From contig NZ_JAJIRP010000007.1 in NCBI RefSeq assembly GCF_025717555.1, positions 308,917 to 372,916 of the forward strand: DNA of 64,000 nt. Reading direction: 5' to 3'. The stretch's first letter is position 1; every line of letters starts with the position of its first letter. Of this stretch, positions 1 to 8,194 are shown one piece after another. The translations under genes and the position numbers were made by a program. Origin of the DNA: Paucibacter sp. B2R-40. Lineage in GTDB: Bacteria; Pseudomonadota; Gammaproteobacteria; Burkholderiales; Burkholderiaceae_C. The notes under the pieces were generated by a model. The model was not told the origin of the DNA. It was given only the letters and a program-made list of their open reading frames with translations, and did not search any database.

Positions 1-747
1 CACCGCGAAATTCTGCTGTCCAGCGCCTATCGCCAGTCCTCGGACGAGCGCAAGGAAGTGGTCAAGATCGACCCGGAAAACAAGCTGCTGGCCGTCTTCC
101 CGCGCAAGCGTCTGGAAGCGGAAGAGCTGCGTGACTCGCTGCTCTTTGCCTCGGGTCAGTTGGTCGACAAGGTCGGTGGCCCGGGCGTGTTCCCGCCCGT
201 GCCCAAGCAGCTCGGCGCCGGCAATCTCTGGCAAGAGCCGCGCAATGATGACGAATCGCGCCGCCGCAGTATCTACACCTTTGTACGCCGCAGCGTGCCT
301 TACCCCTTGACCGTCAACTTCGACCCAGCCAACCCGGTGCAGCCGCATCACAAGCGCGATGTGACGACCACGCCGCTGCAGGCGCTGACGCTGTTCAACA
401 GCGATGTGACCTTCGCCTGGTCGCAAGCACTGGCCGGCCGCGTCATCAATGAAGCGATCAAGAGCAGCAAGGGCGGCAAGGCCGACGAGAACGCTCAGCT
501 TGACCGCTTGTACGAGACCTTGTTTGCCCGCGTGCCGACCAAGGCCGAACGCGCGGCGCTGGTGGCCTTCCTGGACCAACAGGAGAAGCTGATCGCCAGC
601 AAGAGCCTGAGCGGCGGCAAGTTTGAAGTGGCCGTGCCTACCGGCCTGAAGCAGGCCGATGCGGCGGGCAACCCGCTGCGTGCCGCGGCCTTTGTGGACT
701 TGGTTCACACGGTGGCCAATTCCAACGATTTTGCGTACCGGTTCTGA
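1..747 (+). CDS. DUF1553 (PSD1-type) protein, 5' end outside window
   Basis: This is the C-terminal 248 residues of a larger protein. The reading frame is open from the first base, so the start lies upstream of the window. The opening residues HREILLSSAYRQSS, the following PENKLLAVFPRKRLEAEELRD and the later TTPLQALTLFNS are typical of the DUF1553 domain, which in planctomycetes follows DUF1549 and often a cytochrome c domain. The function is not established; such proteins are exported and usually paired with DUF1501 proteins. A DUF1501 gene follows after 37 bp and the two are probably co-transcribed. No haem motif is visible in this part, but one could lie in the missing N-terminal half. Confidence 0.85.
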   Translation, partial: HREILLSSAYRQSSDERKEVVKIDPENKLLAVFPRKRLEAEELRDSLLFASGQLVDKVGGPGVFPPVPKQLGAGNLWQEPRNDDESRRRSIYTFVRRSVPYPLTVNFDPANPVQPHHKRDVTTTPLQALTLFNSDVTFAWSQALAGRVINEAIKSSKGGKADENAQLDRLYETLFARVPTKAERAALVAFLDQQEKLIASKSLSGGKFEVAVPTGLKQADAAGNPLRAAAFVDLVHTVANSNDFAYRF

Positions 748-784
748 ACGCCCTTCATTCAACAAACATCGACGAGAAAAAGCA

Positions 785-2245
785 ATGAGCAATAACAACG
801 CAAGACGCGACTTCATCCTCCGCACCGGCGGCGCCGGCCTGGCTCTGTCTGGCTTGATCCCCGGCCTGGGCGGATTCCAGGCGGCACTGGCTTCCGAGCT
901 AGCCGATCCGCTGGCGCCCAAGAGCCCGCATTTCGGCACCAAGGTCAAATCGGTGATCTGGCTACATCAAAACGGCGCGCCCAGCACCCTGGACCTGTAT
1001 GACTACAAGCCCGAGCTGCAAAAGCTCGCCGGCCAAGCCGTGCCGGCCTCCTTCATGAAGGGCATCAAGACCAGCACCCAGGGCGGCGTCAACAAGCTCT
1101 GGGTGTCGAAAGAGCGGACCTGGAAGCAGTACGGCGAAAGCGGTGCCTGGTTCTCCAATCTGCTGCCGAATCTGGCCGAGCATGCCGACAAGATCGCTTT
1201 CATCAAGTCCAGCGTGACGGTAGGCGCCACGCATGACATCTCCATCCTCAAGCTCAACACGGGCGATCTGAACCCCGGTCGGCCTTCGCTGGGCGCCTGG
1301 GTCAGCTATGCGCTGGGCAGCGCCAACCCGAATTTGCCGCCCTACGTGGTGCTGTACAACAGCGACCGTGAACCCAGTGCCGGCTCGCAGAACTGGAACT
1401 CGGGCTTCTTGCCCGCCGTCTACCAGGGCACGGCCTTCCGCGAGGGCGATTCGCCCATCCTCTATCTGGATCGCCCCGAGCTGCGCACGGCCAAGCAGCA
1501 ACGCAGCCAGTTGGACCTGCTCAAGCACTTGAACACCAGCAGCGCGGCGCGCTACCCGAACGACAGCGAGTTGCGCGCGCGCTTGCGTGCCTATGAGCTG
1601 GCCGAGCGTATGCAAGAGGCCGCGCCCGATGCGGTCAGCCTGGCGACGGAAAGCGACGCTACCAAAAAGCTTTACGGCATCGACGGTATCAACGATAGGG
1701 TCAGCGAAAGCTATGGCGAGGTTCTGCTGCGCGCGCGCCGCCTGGTCGAGCGCGGTGTGCGCTTTGTGCAAGTGGTGTCCGGCTATCCCAAGGGTTCGGA
1801 AAACGAGAACCGCCGCAGCTGGGACGCGCACAACAACCTGGATGAGAACCATGGCGTGATGGCCAAGATGGTGGACAAGCCGATCGCCGGTCTGCTGGCT
1901 GACCTGAAGTCGCGCGGCCTGCTGGAGTCGACCCTGGTGGTCTGGACCTCGGAGTTCAGCCGCACGCCTTGGGGCGAAAGCGGCTCCGGCCGCGACCACA
2001 ACCCATGGGGCTACACGACCTGGCTGGCCGGCGGCGGCGTCAAGGCCGGCACGACCTATGGCGGCACCGACGAGATCGGCCTGCAAGTGGCCGACAAGGA
2101 CACCGCGGTCGACACCTATGACCTGCATGCCACCGTGCTGCAGCTCCTGGGACTGGACCATCTGAAGACCACTTATCTGAACAACGGCCGCTCCGAGCGC
2201 CCGACGGTGGTCTACGGCAAGGTCATCAAGGAATTGCTGGCTTAG
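785..2245 (+). CDS. DUF1501 domain protein, Tat-exported
   Basis: The 486-residue product starts at the ATG at 785, behind a purine-rich GAGAAAAAG stretch. A longer in-frame extension back to 659 overlaps the upstream gene and lacks a ribosome site. The N-terminus carries a twin-arginine signal (RRDFILRTGGAGLALSG), as usual for DUF1501 proteins. The C-terminal part has SEFSRTPWG and GRDHNPWG around residues 388-408, then WLAGGGVKAG and a DLHATVLQLLG helix. These mark the alkaline-phosphatase/sulfatase-like fold of DUF1501. It probably acts in the periplasm with the DUF1553 partner encoded upstream; no substrate is known. Family assignment is firm, function is not. Confidence 0.9.
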   Translation: MSNNNARRDFILRTGGAGLALSGLIPGLGGFQAALASELADPLAPKSPHFGTKVKSVIWLHQNGAPSTLDLYDYKPELQKLAGQAVPASFMKGIKTSTQGGVNKLWVSKERTWKQYGESGAWFSNLLPNLAEHADKIAFIKSSVTVGATHDISILKLNTGDLNPGRPSLGAWVSYALGSANPNLPPYVVLYNSDREPSAGSQNWNSGFLPAVYQGTAFREGDSPILYLDRPELRTAKQQRSQLDLLKHLNTSSAARYPNDSELRARLRAYELAERMQEAAPDAVSLATESDATKKLYGIDGINDRVSESYGEVLLRARRLVERGVRFVQVVSGYPKGSENENRRSWDAHNNLDENHGVMAKMVDKPIAGLLADLKSRGLLESTLVVWTSEFSRTPWGESGSGRDHNPWGYTTWLAGGGVKAGTTYGGTDEIGLQVADKDTAVDTYDLHATVLQLLGLDHLKTTYLNNGRSERPTVVYGKVIKELLA

Positions 2246-2332
2246 CAAAGAGGAAGGGAAGAAGCGAGAGGAAGGAAGAAGCGAGAGGAAGGAAGAAGGG
2301 GAGGAAGATGAAGAAGGAGAGGAAGTAGGGGG
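2246..2332 (+). repeat. polypurine tract with imperfect direct repeats
   Basis: Directly after the DUF1501 stop codon the plus strand is almost pure A/G for about 85 bases, built from repeats of GAAGAAGCGAGAGGAAG and shorter GGAAGAAG variants. It encodes nothing recognisable. Beyond the following hairpin, at about 2403-2447, there is a pyrimidine-rich stretch with repeated ATTCG. The tract could slip during replication or form a triplex; no function is shown. Confidence 0.75.
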
Positions 2333-2334
2333 AT

Positions 2335-2375
2335 GCCCGCAGGTGCTTATACATGGCCTGCGGGCCTAACCTTTA
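2335..2375 (+). terminator. possible terminator after the DUF1501 gene
   Basis: GCCCGCAGG (2335-2343) pairs perfectly with CCTGCGGGC (2357-2365) around a 13-base loop. It is followed by CTAACCTTTAATTT, only a weak T-rich stretch. The position between the DUF pair and the cytochrome gene fits a terminator or an attenuating hairpin. Confidence 0.5.
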
Positions 2376-2458
2376 ATTTCTACGCATGCTGCCTTTGTTT
2401 GCTCAATTCGCCCAATTCGCTTTATTCGCTTCGCTCCATTCGTTTCGATCCAATAACT

Positions 2459-2884
2459 ATGTTGAACAGATCCACAAGAATTCGCCGCCCGGGGCTCGCC
2501 GCTTGGGCGCCTCGGCTATTGCTCAGCCTGGGCTTGAGCCTGGCTTGCGGCCTGGCCGGCTCCGCAGAGGGCGAGCTGGACATTGACCTGATGCAAACCA
2601 TCGAGGACTTGAACAAAAGCCTGGCCTCGAATATTGCGCTTCGCGACGTCAAGGCCAGCAGCTCGGACGCGCGCGAACTGCAGCCGCTGTTCGCACAAGT
2701 CGAGGCGCATTTCAGCGCCAAGGGCGACGCGCTGGATGCGGTAGAGCTGGCCAAGAAAAGCAAGGAACTCAGCGCCGCCATCATCAAGCAAGTAGGCGCC
2801 AGCCAATTCGATGCCGCCACCGACTCGGCCACCGCGATTTCGCGTGCCTGCCGCAGCTGCCACACCTTCTACAAAAAATCCTGA
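2459..2884 (+). CDS. small monohaem cytochrome c (class II, c'-like)
   Basis: The 141-residue product has an N-terminal signal segment (LLLSLGLSLACGLAGSA). Its single haem-binding motif, CRSCH, begins at residue 131, only about ten residues from the C-terminus. A C-terminal CxxCH after a helical body is the layout of cytochrome c' and related four-helix cytochromes. The start at 2459 was chosen because an upstream in-frame start (2333) lies in the hairpin region and would put the signal peptide internally. It probably carries electrons in the periplasm. The peroxiredoxin gene follows after 19 bp. Confidence 0.75.
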   Translation: MLNRSTRIRRPGLAAWAPRLLLSLGLSLACGLAGSAEGELDIDLMQTIEDLNKSLASNIALRDVKASSSDARELQPLFAQVEAHFSAKGDALDAVELAKKSKELSAAIIKQVGASQFDAATDSATAISRACRSCHTFYKKS

Positions 2885-2903
2885 AAAGAGAAAGATCCTC
2901 AAC

Positions 2904-3488
2904 ATGAAACTCAAACTTGCTTTGCTCACCACATTGTTGGCCATCGTCCTGCCCAGCCAAGCTGCACTGAAGGCCGGCGACCTCGCCCCTGACTTCAAGG
3001 TCGAGGCTGCGCTGGCCGGCAAGGCTTATAGCTACGCGCTGAAAGACGCGCTGAAAGCCGGCCCGGTCGTCGTGTACTTCTACCCCTCGGCCTATACCGG
3101 TGGGTGCAATATTCAGGCCCATACCTTTGCCACCCAGATCGACCAGTTCAAAGCGGCCGGTGCCACGGTGGTCGGGCTGTCACTGGACAGCATTGGCCGG
3201 CTGAAAGAATTCTCCGCCGACCCGGATTACTGCGCCGGCAAGCTCTCGGTGGCCAGCGATGCCGACGGCAAGATCGCCCGCGCTTACGAGCTCAATGTGC
3301 GCGAGGCGGCGGCCGGCCGCAAGGACTCGCGCGGCCAAGACATCGACCATGGCTTTGCCGAGCGCACCACCTTTGTGGTCACTCCGGACGGCCGCATCGC
3401 CGCCACGCTGGGCGGCCTGACGCCGGCCGAGAACGTGGCCCAAGCGCTGCAGACGGTGCAAAAACTGTCGTCGGCCTCGAAACGCTGA
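2904..3488 (+). CDS. exported peroxiredoxin (AhpC/TSA, Bcp-like)
   Basis: The 194-residue product begins with a signal peptide (MKLKLALLTTLLAIVLPSQA) and continues into a thioredoxin-fold peroxiredoxin. The likely peroxidatic cysteine is Cys68 in FYPSAYTGGCNIQAHTFA, where the usual TPGC is TGGC. A second cysteine in DPDYCAGKL could resolve it. Later segments (SDADGKIARAYEL, TTFVVTPDGRIA) are typical of the family. A periplasmic location is unusual for Bcp-type enzymes, but it fits a neighbourhood of exported cytochromes, where it could remove peroxide formed by haem chemistry. The upstream in-frame start lies inside the preceding gene and would hide the signal peptide. Confidence 0.85.
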   Translation: MKLKLALLTTLLAIVLPSQAALKAGDLAPDFKVEAALAGKAYSYALKDALKAGPVVVYFYPSAYTGGCNIQAHTFATQIDQFKAAGATVVGLSLDSIGRLKEFSADPDYCAGKLSVASDADGKIARAYELNVREAAAGRKDSRGQDIDHGFAERTTFVVTPDGRIAATLGGLTPAENVAQALQTVQKLSSASKR

Positions 3489-3554
3489 GCTGATGCTGGA
3501 AGCAAGACCTGACCCTTCTTCACTTACTTCGAACCTTTCCAGCTTCGCTCATTG

Positions 3555-4268
3555 ATGATTCATTCCCTAGCAAACGCGGCGGCCTGGCTCTGCATCGGAC
3601 TTGCCCTGCCCGCAGGCATGGCTTGGGCAGCCGCCAAGCCCGTTCCCAAGGCGCAAGCGAAAGTGCAGGCCAAGGTGGCGGCTCCTGTCGCGCTTCAGCC
3701 TCGCCAGCCCAGCGCCCAGTTGGGCCATGAGAAGGGCGACACCGAGCGCTGCTTCGAATGCCATGGCGAGAACGGCCAGGGCCCGGCTCATCACAGCGAA
3801 GGTATTTTTGCCAAGCTGGCGGGCCAGCCGGCCGACTACCTGTTGCGCCAGATCGAGCATTTCCGCAGCAACAAGCGCGACAACGCCAGCATGGCCTTGA
3901 TGGCGCGCACCGTCAGCACCGAGGACTTGCAAGACATCGCGGCTTATTTTGCGTCGCTACCGCCCATGCGTGGCAGCAGCGGAGCGGGGTCCGGCCTGAA
4001 TGCGCGCGCCGAGCAACTCCTCACTCAGGGCGACGCTGCAAAGGGCATCGCCGCCTGCGCCGCCTGCCATGGCGAACAAGGGCGTGGCATCGCTGGCCAA
4101 GCAGCACCGGTGCTGGCCGGCCAGGACTTGAATTACCTGAAGCGCCAGCTCTGGACCCTGCGTGATGGCTCGCGCAGCGAGGTCGCCCCTGCCGTGATGG
4201 GCCCGGTGGCACGCCAGCTCAGCGATGCCGACATCGACGCCTTGATCTCTCATCTCTCCGCCCTTTGA
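3555..4268 (+). CDS. dihaem cytochrome c (c4-like)
   Basis: The 237-residue product has a signal segment (IGLALPAGMAWAA), then a short Lys/Ala linker and two class I cytochrome c domains. Their haem motifs are CFECH and CAACH. Each domain carries the c4-type pattern of a glycine-rich loop after the haem (GENGQG, GEQGRG), then LAGQ and Y[LM]xxQL (AGQPADYLLRQIEHFR, AGQDLNYLKRQLWTLR). It probably shuttles electrons in the periplasm. ATG 3555 is preferred over TTG 3552. The next gene begins 20 bp downstream. Confidence 0.85.
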   Translation: MIHSLANAAAWLCIGLALPAGMAWAAAKPVPKAQAKVQAKVAAPVALQPRQPSAQLGHEKGDTERCFECHGENGQGPAHHSEGIFAKLAGQPADYLLRQIEHFRSNKRDNASMALMARTVSTEDLQDIAAYFASLPPMRGSSGAGSGLNARAEQLLTQGDAAKGIAACAACHGEQGRGIAGQAAPVLAGQDLNYLKRQLWTLRDGSRSEVAPAVMGPVARQLSDADIDALISHLSAL

Positions 4269-4288
4269 ACCACAAGAAAATCTCCCCC

Positions 4289-5290
4289 ATGACTCTCTTT
4301 GCCTTTGGCCCCACCCGACATTTGCTGGCCGCAGCCGCCGCGCTCCTAACGGCCAGTACCCAGGCCCAGCAAACCCCTCCAGCCAATCAGCCGCCGGCCG
4401 ACACGGCTACCCAAACCCCGGCCATCGCCGGTGTGGTGGCGGCCGGCACGCCGGTGCAGTTCATCAAGCAGGGCTTCAAGGGCACCGAAGGCCCGCTGGG
4501 CCTGCCCGACGGTGGTTTCATCTTCACCGAGACGCAAGACAAACGCATCACCCGCATTGCGGCCGATGGCCAGACCAGCCCCTTTCTGGAGAACAGCAAT
4601 GGCTCCAACGGTCTGGGGCTGAGCGCCAGCGGCGAGCTCTATGCAGTGCAGGTGGACAAGCCCCGCGTCGGCGTCGTCTACCCGCTCGACAAGGCCCGCA
4701 CCTTGGCCGACAGCTGGGAAGGCAAGCCTTTTGGCCGACCCAATGATCTGGTGCTGGACAGCCGAGGCAATGTGTACTTCACCGACTCGGGGGTCATCGC
4801 CAAACCGGGCGAGCCCGAGAATGCGGTCGCCGCCGTGTACCGCATCAGTGCGGCCGGCAAGCTGGAACGCCTGGCGGCCGACATCATCCGCCCGAATGGC
4901 ATCCAGCTCAGCCCGGATGAGAAGACGCTTTATGTAGCCGACACCGCCGGCGAATATGTGCTGGCCTATGACTTGCGCGCCGACGGCAGCATCGGCCCGC
5001 GTCGCAACTTCGCCAAGCTCGAAGGCTGGCGCAAGCTCGACAACGGCCAAACCAGCAGCGGCGCCGATGGCCTGGCTGTCGATGCCCAGGGTCGGCTTTT
5101 CGTCGCCAGCACCGTGGGCATTCAGGTCTTCAATGCCAAGGGTGAGGCGCAAGGCGTTATCACGTTGCCGCGAGCACCGCAAAACCTTGCCTTCGCCGGG
5201 CAGGATAAGTCCACGCTGTATGTCGTGGGCCGCGGCGCCGCTTACAAGATTGCCACGCAAACGGCAGGTTATGCCGGCCGGGCCAAATGA
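4289..5290 (+). CDS. SMP-30/gluconolactonase-like beta-propeller, exported
   Basis: The 333-residue product has a signal peptide (HLLAAAAALLTASTQA) and an SMP-30/gluconolactonase/LRE-like beta-propeller. Landmarks are the early EGPLGLPDGGFIFTE strand (metal-site glutamate), GRPNDLVLDSRGNVYFTDSG in the middle, PNGIQLSPDEKTLYVAD, and DGLAVDAQGRLFVAS near the end. Family members hydrolyse sugar lactones or related esters in a divalent-metal-dependent way, so a periplasmic lactonase is likely; the substrate is unknown. A TTG at 4265 overlapping the upstream stop is possible, but ATG 4289 gives a normal signal peptide. Confidence 0.85.
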   Translation: MTLFAFGPTRHLLAAAAALLTASTQAQQTPPANQPPADTATQTPAIAGVVAAGTPVQFIKQGFKGTEGPLGLPDGGFIFTETQDKRITRIAADGQTSPFLENSNGSNGLGLSASGELYAVQVDKPRVGVVYPLDKARTLADSWEGKPFGRPNDLVLDSRGNVYFTDSGVIAKPGEPENAVAAVYRISAAGKLERLAADIIRPNGIQLSPDEKTLYVADTAGEYVLAYDLRADGSIGPRRNFAKLEGWRKLDNGQTSSGADGLAVDAQGRLFVASTVGIQVFNAKGEAQGVITLPRAPQNLAFAGQDKSTLYVVGRGAAYKIATQTAGYAGRAK

Positions 5291-5350
5291 TGGCGCCCCG
5301 TGTTTTTTTCTGAATCCCCTTTTTCCCTCAACCCACCTAGGACCCCGTAG

Positions 5351-5833
5351 ATGAAAACAAGCTCCTTCAAACTCGCCTTGCTGGCCAGCCTGGCCTTCAG
5401 CGCCCTGGCTGCCAGCGGAGCCGCCAGCGCGCAAGCAGCGCCAAAGCCCGAACAGCAGATCAAGTGGCGCCAGTCGGCCTACCAGGTGATCGCCTGGAAC
5501 AACGGCCGCGTCAAGGCCAATATTGAGGGCCAGTACAACAAGGACGAGGTCATCAAGGCCGCCAACACCATCGCTGCTCTCGCCAACTCCGGTCTGGGTT
5601 CCTTGTTCCCAGCCGGCACCGACACCGGCAAGGGCTGGCATTACACCGCAGCCAAGGCCGAGCTCTGGGCCGCCGGCTCCAAGGTGGCCGAGTATTCCGC
5701 CAACTTCAGCCGCGAAGCCAATGCCCTGGCCGAAGTCGCCTTGCTGGGTGACCCGGCCAAGACCAAAGAGCAGTTCGGCAAGCTGGGCCGCACTTGCAAG
5801 GCCTGCCACGATGACTACAAGGCGAAAGACTGA
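5351..5833 (+). CDS. cytochrome c' family protein
   Basis: The 160-residue product starts after an AGGA ribosome site at about 5338. It has a signal peptide (LALLASLAFSALAASGAASAQA) and a four-helix cytochrome c' body. The core begins EQQIKWRQSAYQVIAWNNGRV, with the Arg/Gln pattern of helix A. The haem motif CKACH sits ten residues from the C-terminus, followed by DDYKAKD. Cytochromes c' bind five-coordinate haem and handle NO or other gases in the periplasm. Its stop overlaps the next start, indicating translational coupling. Confidence 0.85.
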   Translation: MKTSSFKLALLASLAFSALAASGAASAQAAPKPEQQIKWRQSAYQVIAWNNGRVKANIEGQYNKDEVIKAANTIAALANSGLGSLFPAGTDTGKGWHYTAAKAELWAAGSKVAEYSANFSREANALAEVALLGDPAKTKEQFGKLGRTCKACHDDYKAKD

Positions 5834-6561
5834 TGATGCGCAAGAACATGTCCCTCAAACAAACCCTGCTGGCCGCAGCCTTGCTGGGTCTTTGCGGCTT
5901 TGTGCAAGCCCAAACTGCACCGGCTACTGCGGCGACGCCAGCATCAGCGCCGGCCACGCCCGCGGCGGTCAAAGACTTCAGCTTCTTCGTGACCAGCAGC
6001 GGTGCCGGTAACGGCGCCAACCTGGGCGGCCTGGCCGGTGCCGATGCACATTGCCAGAAGCTTGCCGCAGCGGCGGGGCAGGGCGGCAAAACCTGGCGCG
6101 CCTATCTGAGCACGCAGGCGCTGGACGGCCAGCCGGCCGTCAACGCCCGCGACCGCATCGGCAACGGCCCCTGGACCAATGTGCGCGGTGCGGTCGTCGC
6201 CAAAAATCTCTCGCATCTGCACGGCGACACGCTGGATGAGGCCCGCCTGGGCAACAACCTGACCCGTGCCACCGCGCTGACCGAGAAGAACGAACCGGTC
6301 AAAGGTGTGGGTGACCGCCCCAATGAACATGACATCCTGACCGGCTCCCAGCCAGACGGACGCGCGTTCACCGATGCAGCCGACAAGACCTGCCGCAACT
6401 ACAGCAGCAGCGCCGAAGGCTCGGTGCAACTGGGTCACCATGACCGCACTGGCGGCGGCAACACCTCGTGGAACTCCACCCATGGCAGCCGGGGTTGCAG
6501 CCAGGCGAACCTGGTGTCCACCGGCGGCGCTGGTCTGCTGTACTGCTTCGCACCAAATTGA
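5833..6561 (+). CDS. exported lectin-like (DUF1554/endostatin-fold) protein
   Basis: The 242-residue product starts at ATG 5833, overlapping the cytochrome c' stop by one base; ATG 5836 and 5848 are also possible. After a signal peptide ending near FVQAQ and an Ala/Pro/Thr linker comes a domain starting FFVTSSGAGNGANLGGLAGADAHCQKLA, followed by WRAYLST. This is the pattern of the DUF1554/collagen-XV-endostatin-like C-type-lectin-fold family. Cysteines at HCQKLA, CRNY, GCSQ and YCFAPN could form two disulfides. The role is unknown. It closes the exported-protein operon and a strong terminator follows. Confidence 0.65.
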   Translation: MMRKNMSLKQTLLAAALLGLCGFVQAQTAPATAATPASAPATPAAVKDFSFFVTSSGAGNGANLGGLAGADAHCQKLAAAAGQGGKTWRAYLSTQALDGQPAVNARDRIGNGPWTNVRGAVVAKNLSHLHGDTLDEARLGNNLTRATALTEKNEPVKGVGDRPNEHDILTGSQPDGRAFTDAADKTCRNYSSSAEGSVQLGHHDRTGGGNTSWNSTHGSRGCSQANLVSTGGAGLLYCFAPN

Positions 6562-6610
6562 GAGCCTGACTCGGCCTGTCTTGGCCTGATGGGCTGATGG
6601 GCCGTGTTTG

Positions 6611-6650
6611 AGCGGGCCTGTGCCAAGTCTTTGGTGCAGGCCCGCTTTTC
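6611..6650 (+). terminator. rho-independent terminator before the ccm operon
   Basis: AGCGGGCCTG (6611-6620) pairs with CAGGCCCGCT (6637-6646). The stem extends through two further pairs past a small internal mismatch and is followed by TTTTC. It lies 50 bp after the lectin-like gene and separates it from ccmA. The rest of 6562-6819 holds no gene. Confidence 0.8.
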
Positions 6651-6819
6651 TGTTGCCTAGCCACCCCGCTAGCAGTCCTTCCTTCATCCAGTCATTCAAG
6701 CTGCGTATATGCAAGCTCGATTCGCTTCCTTCCCGTACAGGACTGGAACTTTTAGAGTGCGGGCTCGGTGAACTCTTGGGGTTCGGTATTCATTTTCATT
6801 GGCAATCAAGGAGGCGAGC

Positions 6820-7482
6820 GTGGGTTTGGAAGCAAAAGCGCTGGCCTTCGGCCATGGCCATCGGCCGCTGTTTGAGGGCTTGAGTTTTGGCCTTGCTGCC
6901 GGGCAGGCGCTGCTGGTAGAAGGCGCCAACGGCAGTGGCAAGACCAGCCTCTTGCGGCTCTTGGCGGGCCTGAGTCGGCCGCATCAAGGCGAGATTCTTT
7001 GGCGCGGCCGGCCTTTGTCGGCGCAGCTGGACGCTTGGCGCGAAGGGCTGGTCTATATCGCCCATGCGCCGGCCTTGAAGGATGATTTGCTAGCCTGGGA
7101 GAACCTCTGCCTGACGATTAATTTAAGCGGTGCCCGGCGCCAGCCTTTCGCGCAAGCCGAGGCCGTGGCCGCGCTGGCCCGCATAGGCCTGGCGCGCCAA
7201 GCCTTGTTGCCGGTGCGAGCTTTGTCGCAAGGCCAGCGCAAGCGGGTCAGCTTGGCGCGCCTTTTTGTGGACCCTGAGCCTGCAGCAGCAGCTCCAGCGG
7301 CAGCGCAAATCTTGTTACTGGACGAGCCCTTTGATGCGCTTGACGACGCCGGCATCCTGAGCTTGAAGGACAGGCTTGCGCACCTGGTGCTGCAAGGTGC
7401 GCGGCTCGTTTACACCACCCATCAAACGCAGACCTTGAGGCTGGCGCCTCAGCAGCTTTTGCGCTTGCGATTGGCCGCATGA
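6820..7482 (+). CDS. ccmA: haem exporter ATP-binding protein CcmA
   Basis: The 220-residue ABC ATPase powers the CcmABCD complex that releases holo-CcmE during cytochrome c maturation. Walker A is EGANGSGKTSLLRLLAGL, the signature is LSQGQRKRVSLARL and Walker B is ILLLDEPFDALDD. The GTG at 6820 is the likely start, because an ideal AAGGAGG lies at 6808-6814, five bases upstream. An earlier TTG at 6799 precedes that site. It is the first gene of a tightly packed nine-gene ccm operon. Confidence 0.95.
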   Translation: MGLEAKALAFGHGHRPLFEGLSFGLAAGQALLVEGANGSGKTSLLRLLAGLSRPHQGEILWRGRPLSAQLDAWREGLVYIAHAPALKDDLLAWENLCLTINLSGARRQPFAQAEAVAALARIGLARQALLPVRALSQGQRKRVSLARLFVDPEPAAAAPAAAQILLLDEPFDALDDAGILSLKDRLAHLVLQGARLVYTTHQTQTLRLAPQQLLRLRLAA

Positions 7483-8156
7483 GTAATTACTTTTTCTTCT
7501 TGCTGCGCCGCGAACTGCTGCTGGCCTGGCGCCGGCCGGCCGAGTTGCTGGGCGGCTTGTTCTTCTTTGTCATGGTGGCCAGCTTGTTCCCTTTGGCCGT
7601 CGGCGCTCAGCCGGAACTGCTGCGCCAGATCGCCCCCGGCGTGCTGTGGGTGGCTGCGCTGCTGGCCAGCCTGATCGCCTTGCCGCGCCTGTTTGCGGCG
7701 GATTGGGCCGACGGCACGCTGGAGCAATTGCTGCTGACGCCGCAGCCGACCGTGCTGCTGGTGCTGGCCAAGGGCCTGGCGCATTGGCTGCTGGCCGGCC
7801 TGCCCTTGCTGCTGCTGGTGCCCGTGCTGGCCTTGCAATTTGATTTGGCTAGCGACGTCAGCGGCGTGCTTTGGCTGAGCCTGCTGCTCGGTACGCCGGT
7901 GCTGAGCCAGATCGGTGCCATTGGGGCGGCGCTGAGCCTGGGCGCGCGCGGCGGCCCGGGCGGCGGGGTGCTGCTGGCGCTCTTGGTTTTGCCGCTTTAC
8001 ATCCCGGCTTTGATTTTTGGCGCCGGCGCGCCGACGGCGGTGCAGGCGGGGCTGTCGGCCGAGCCGCATCTGTACCTGCTGGCCGCCCTGTTTTTGACCG
8101 TGACCGTGCTCTCGCCCTGGGCGACGGCAGCGGCCCTGCGTATTGCCTTGGAGTGA
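7479..8156 (+). CDS. ccmB: haem exporter membrane protein CcmB
   Basis: The 225-residue membrane protein has six predicted transmembrane segments. It starts with FFFLLRRELLLAWRRPAELL and contains the conserved DGTLEQLLLTPQPT loop. It is the permease subunit partnered with CcmA in the inner membrane. Its ATG overlaps the ccmA stop by 4 bp (ATGA), so translation is coupled. Confidence 0.95.
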   Translation: MSNYFFFLLRRELLLAWRRPAELLGGLFFFVMVASLFPLAVGAQPELLRQIAPGVLWVAALLASLIALPRLFAADWADGTLEQLLLTPQPTVLLVLAKGLAHWLLAGLPLLLLVPVLALQFDLASDVSGVLWLSLLLGTPVLSQIGAIGAALSLGARGGPGGGVLLALLVLPLYIPALIFGAGAPTAVQAGLSAEPHLYLLAALFLTVTVLSPWATAAALRIALE

Positions 8157-8194
8157 TGAAAGATGCCAAACAGTGAATTTCAGCGGAGGTCGGC

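Noticed and set aside
4346..5809. 487-codon minus-strand open frame
   Set aside because: Opposite the SMP-30-like and cytochrome c' genes, which have signal peptides and domains.
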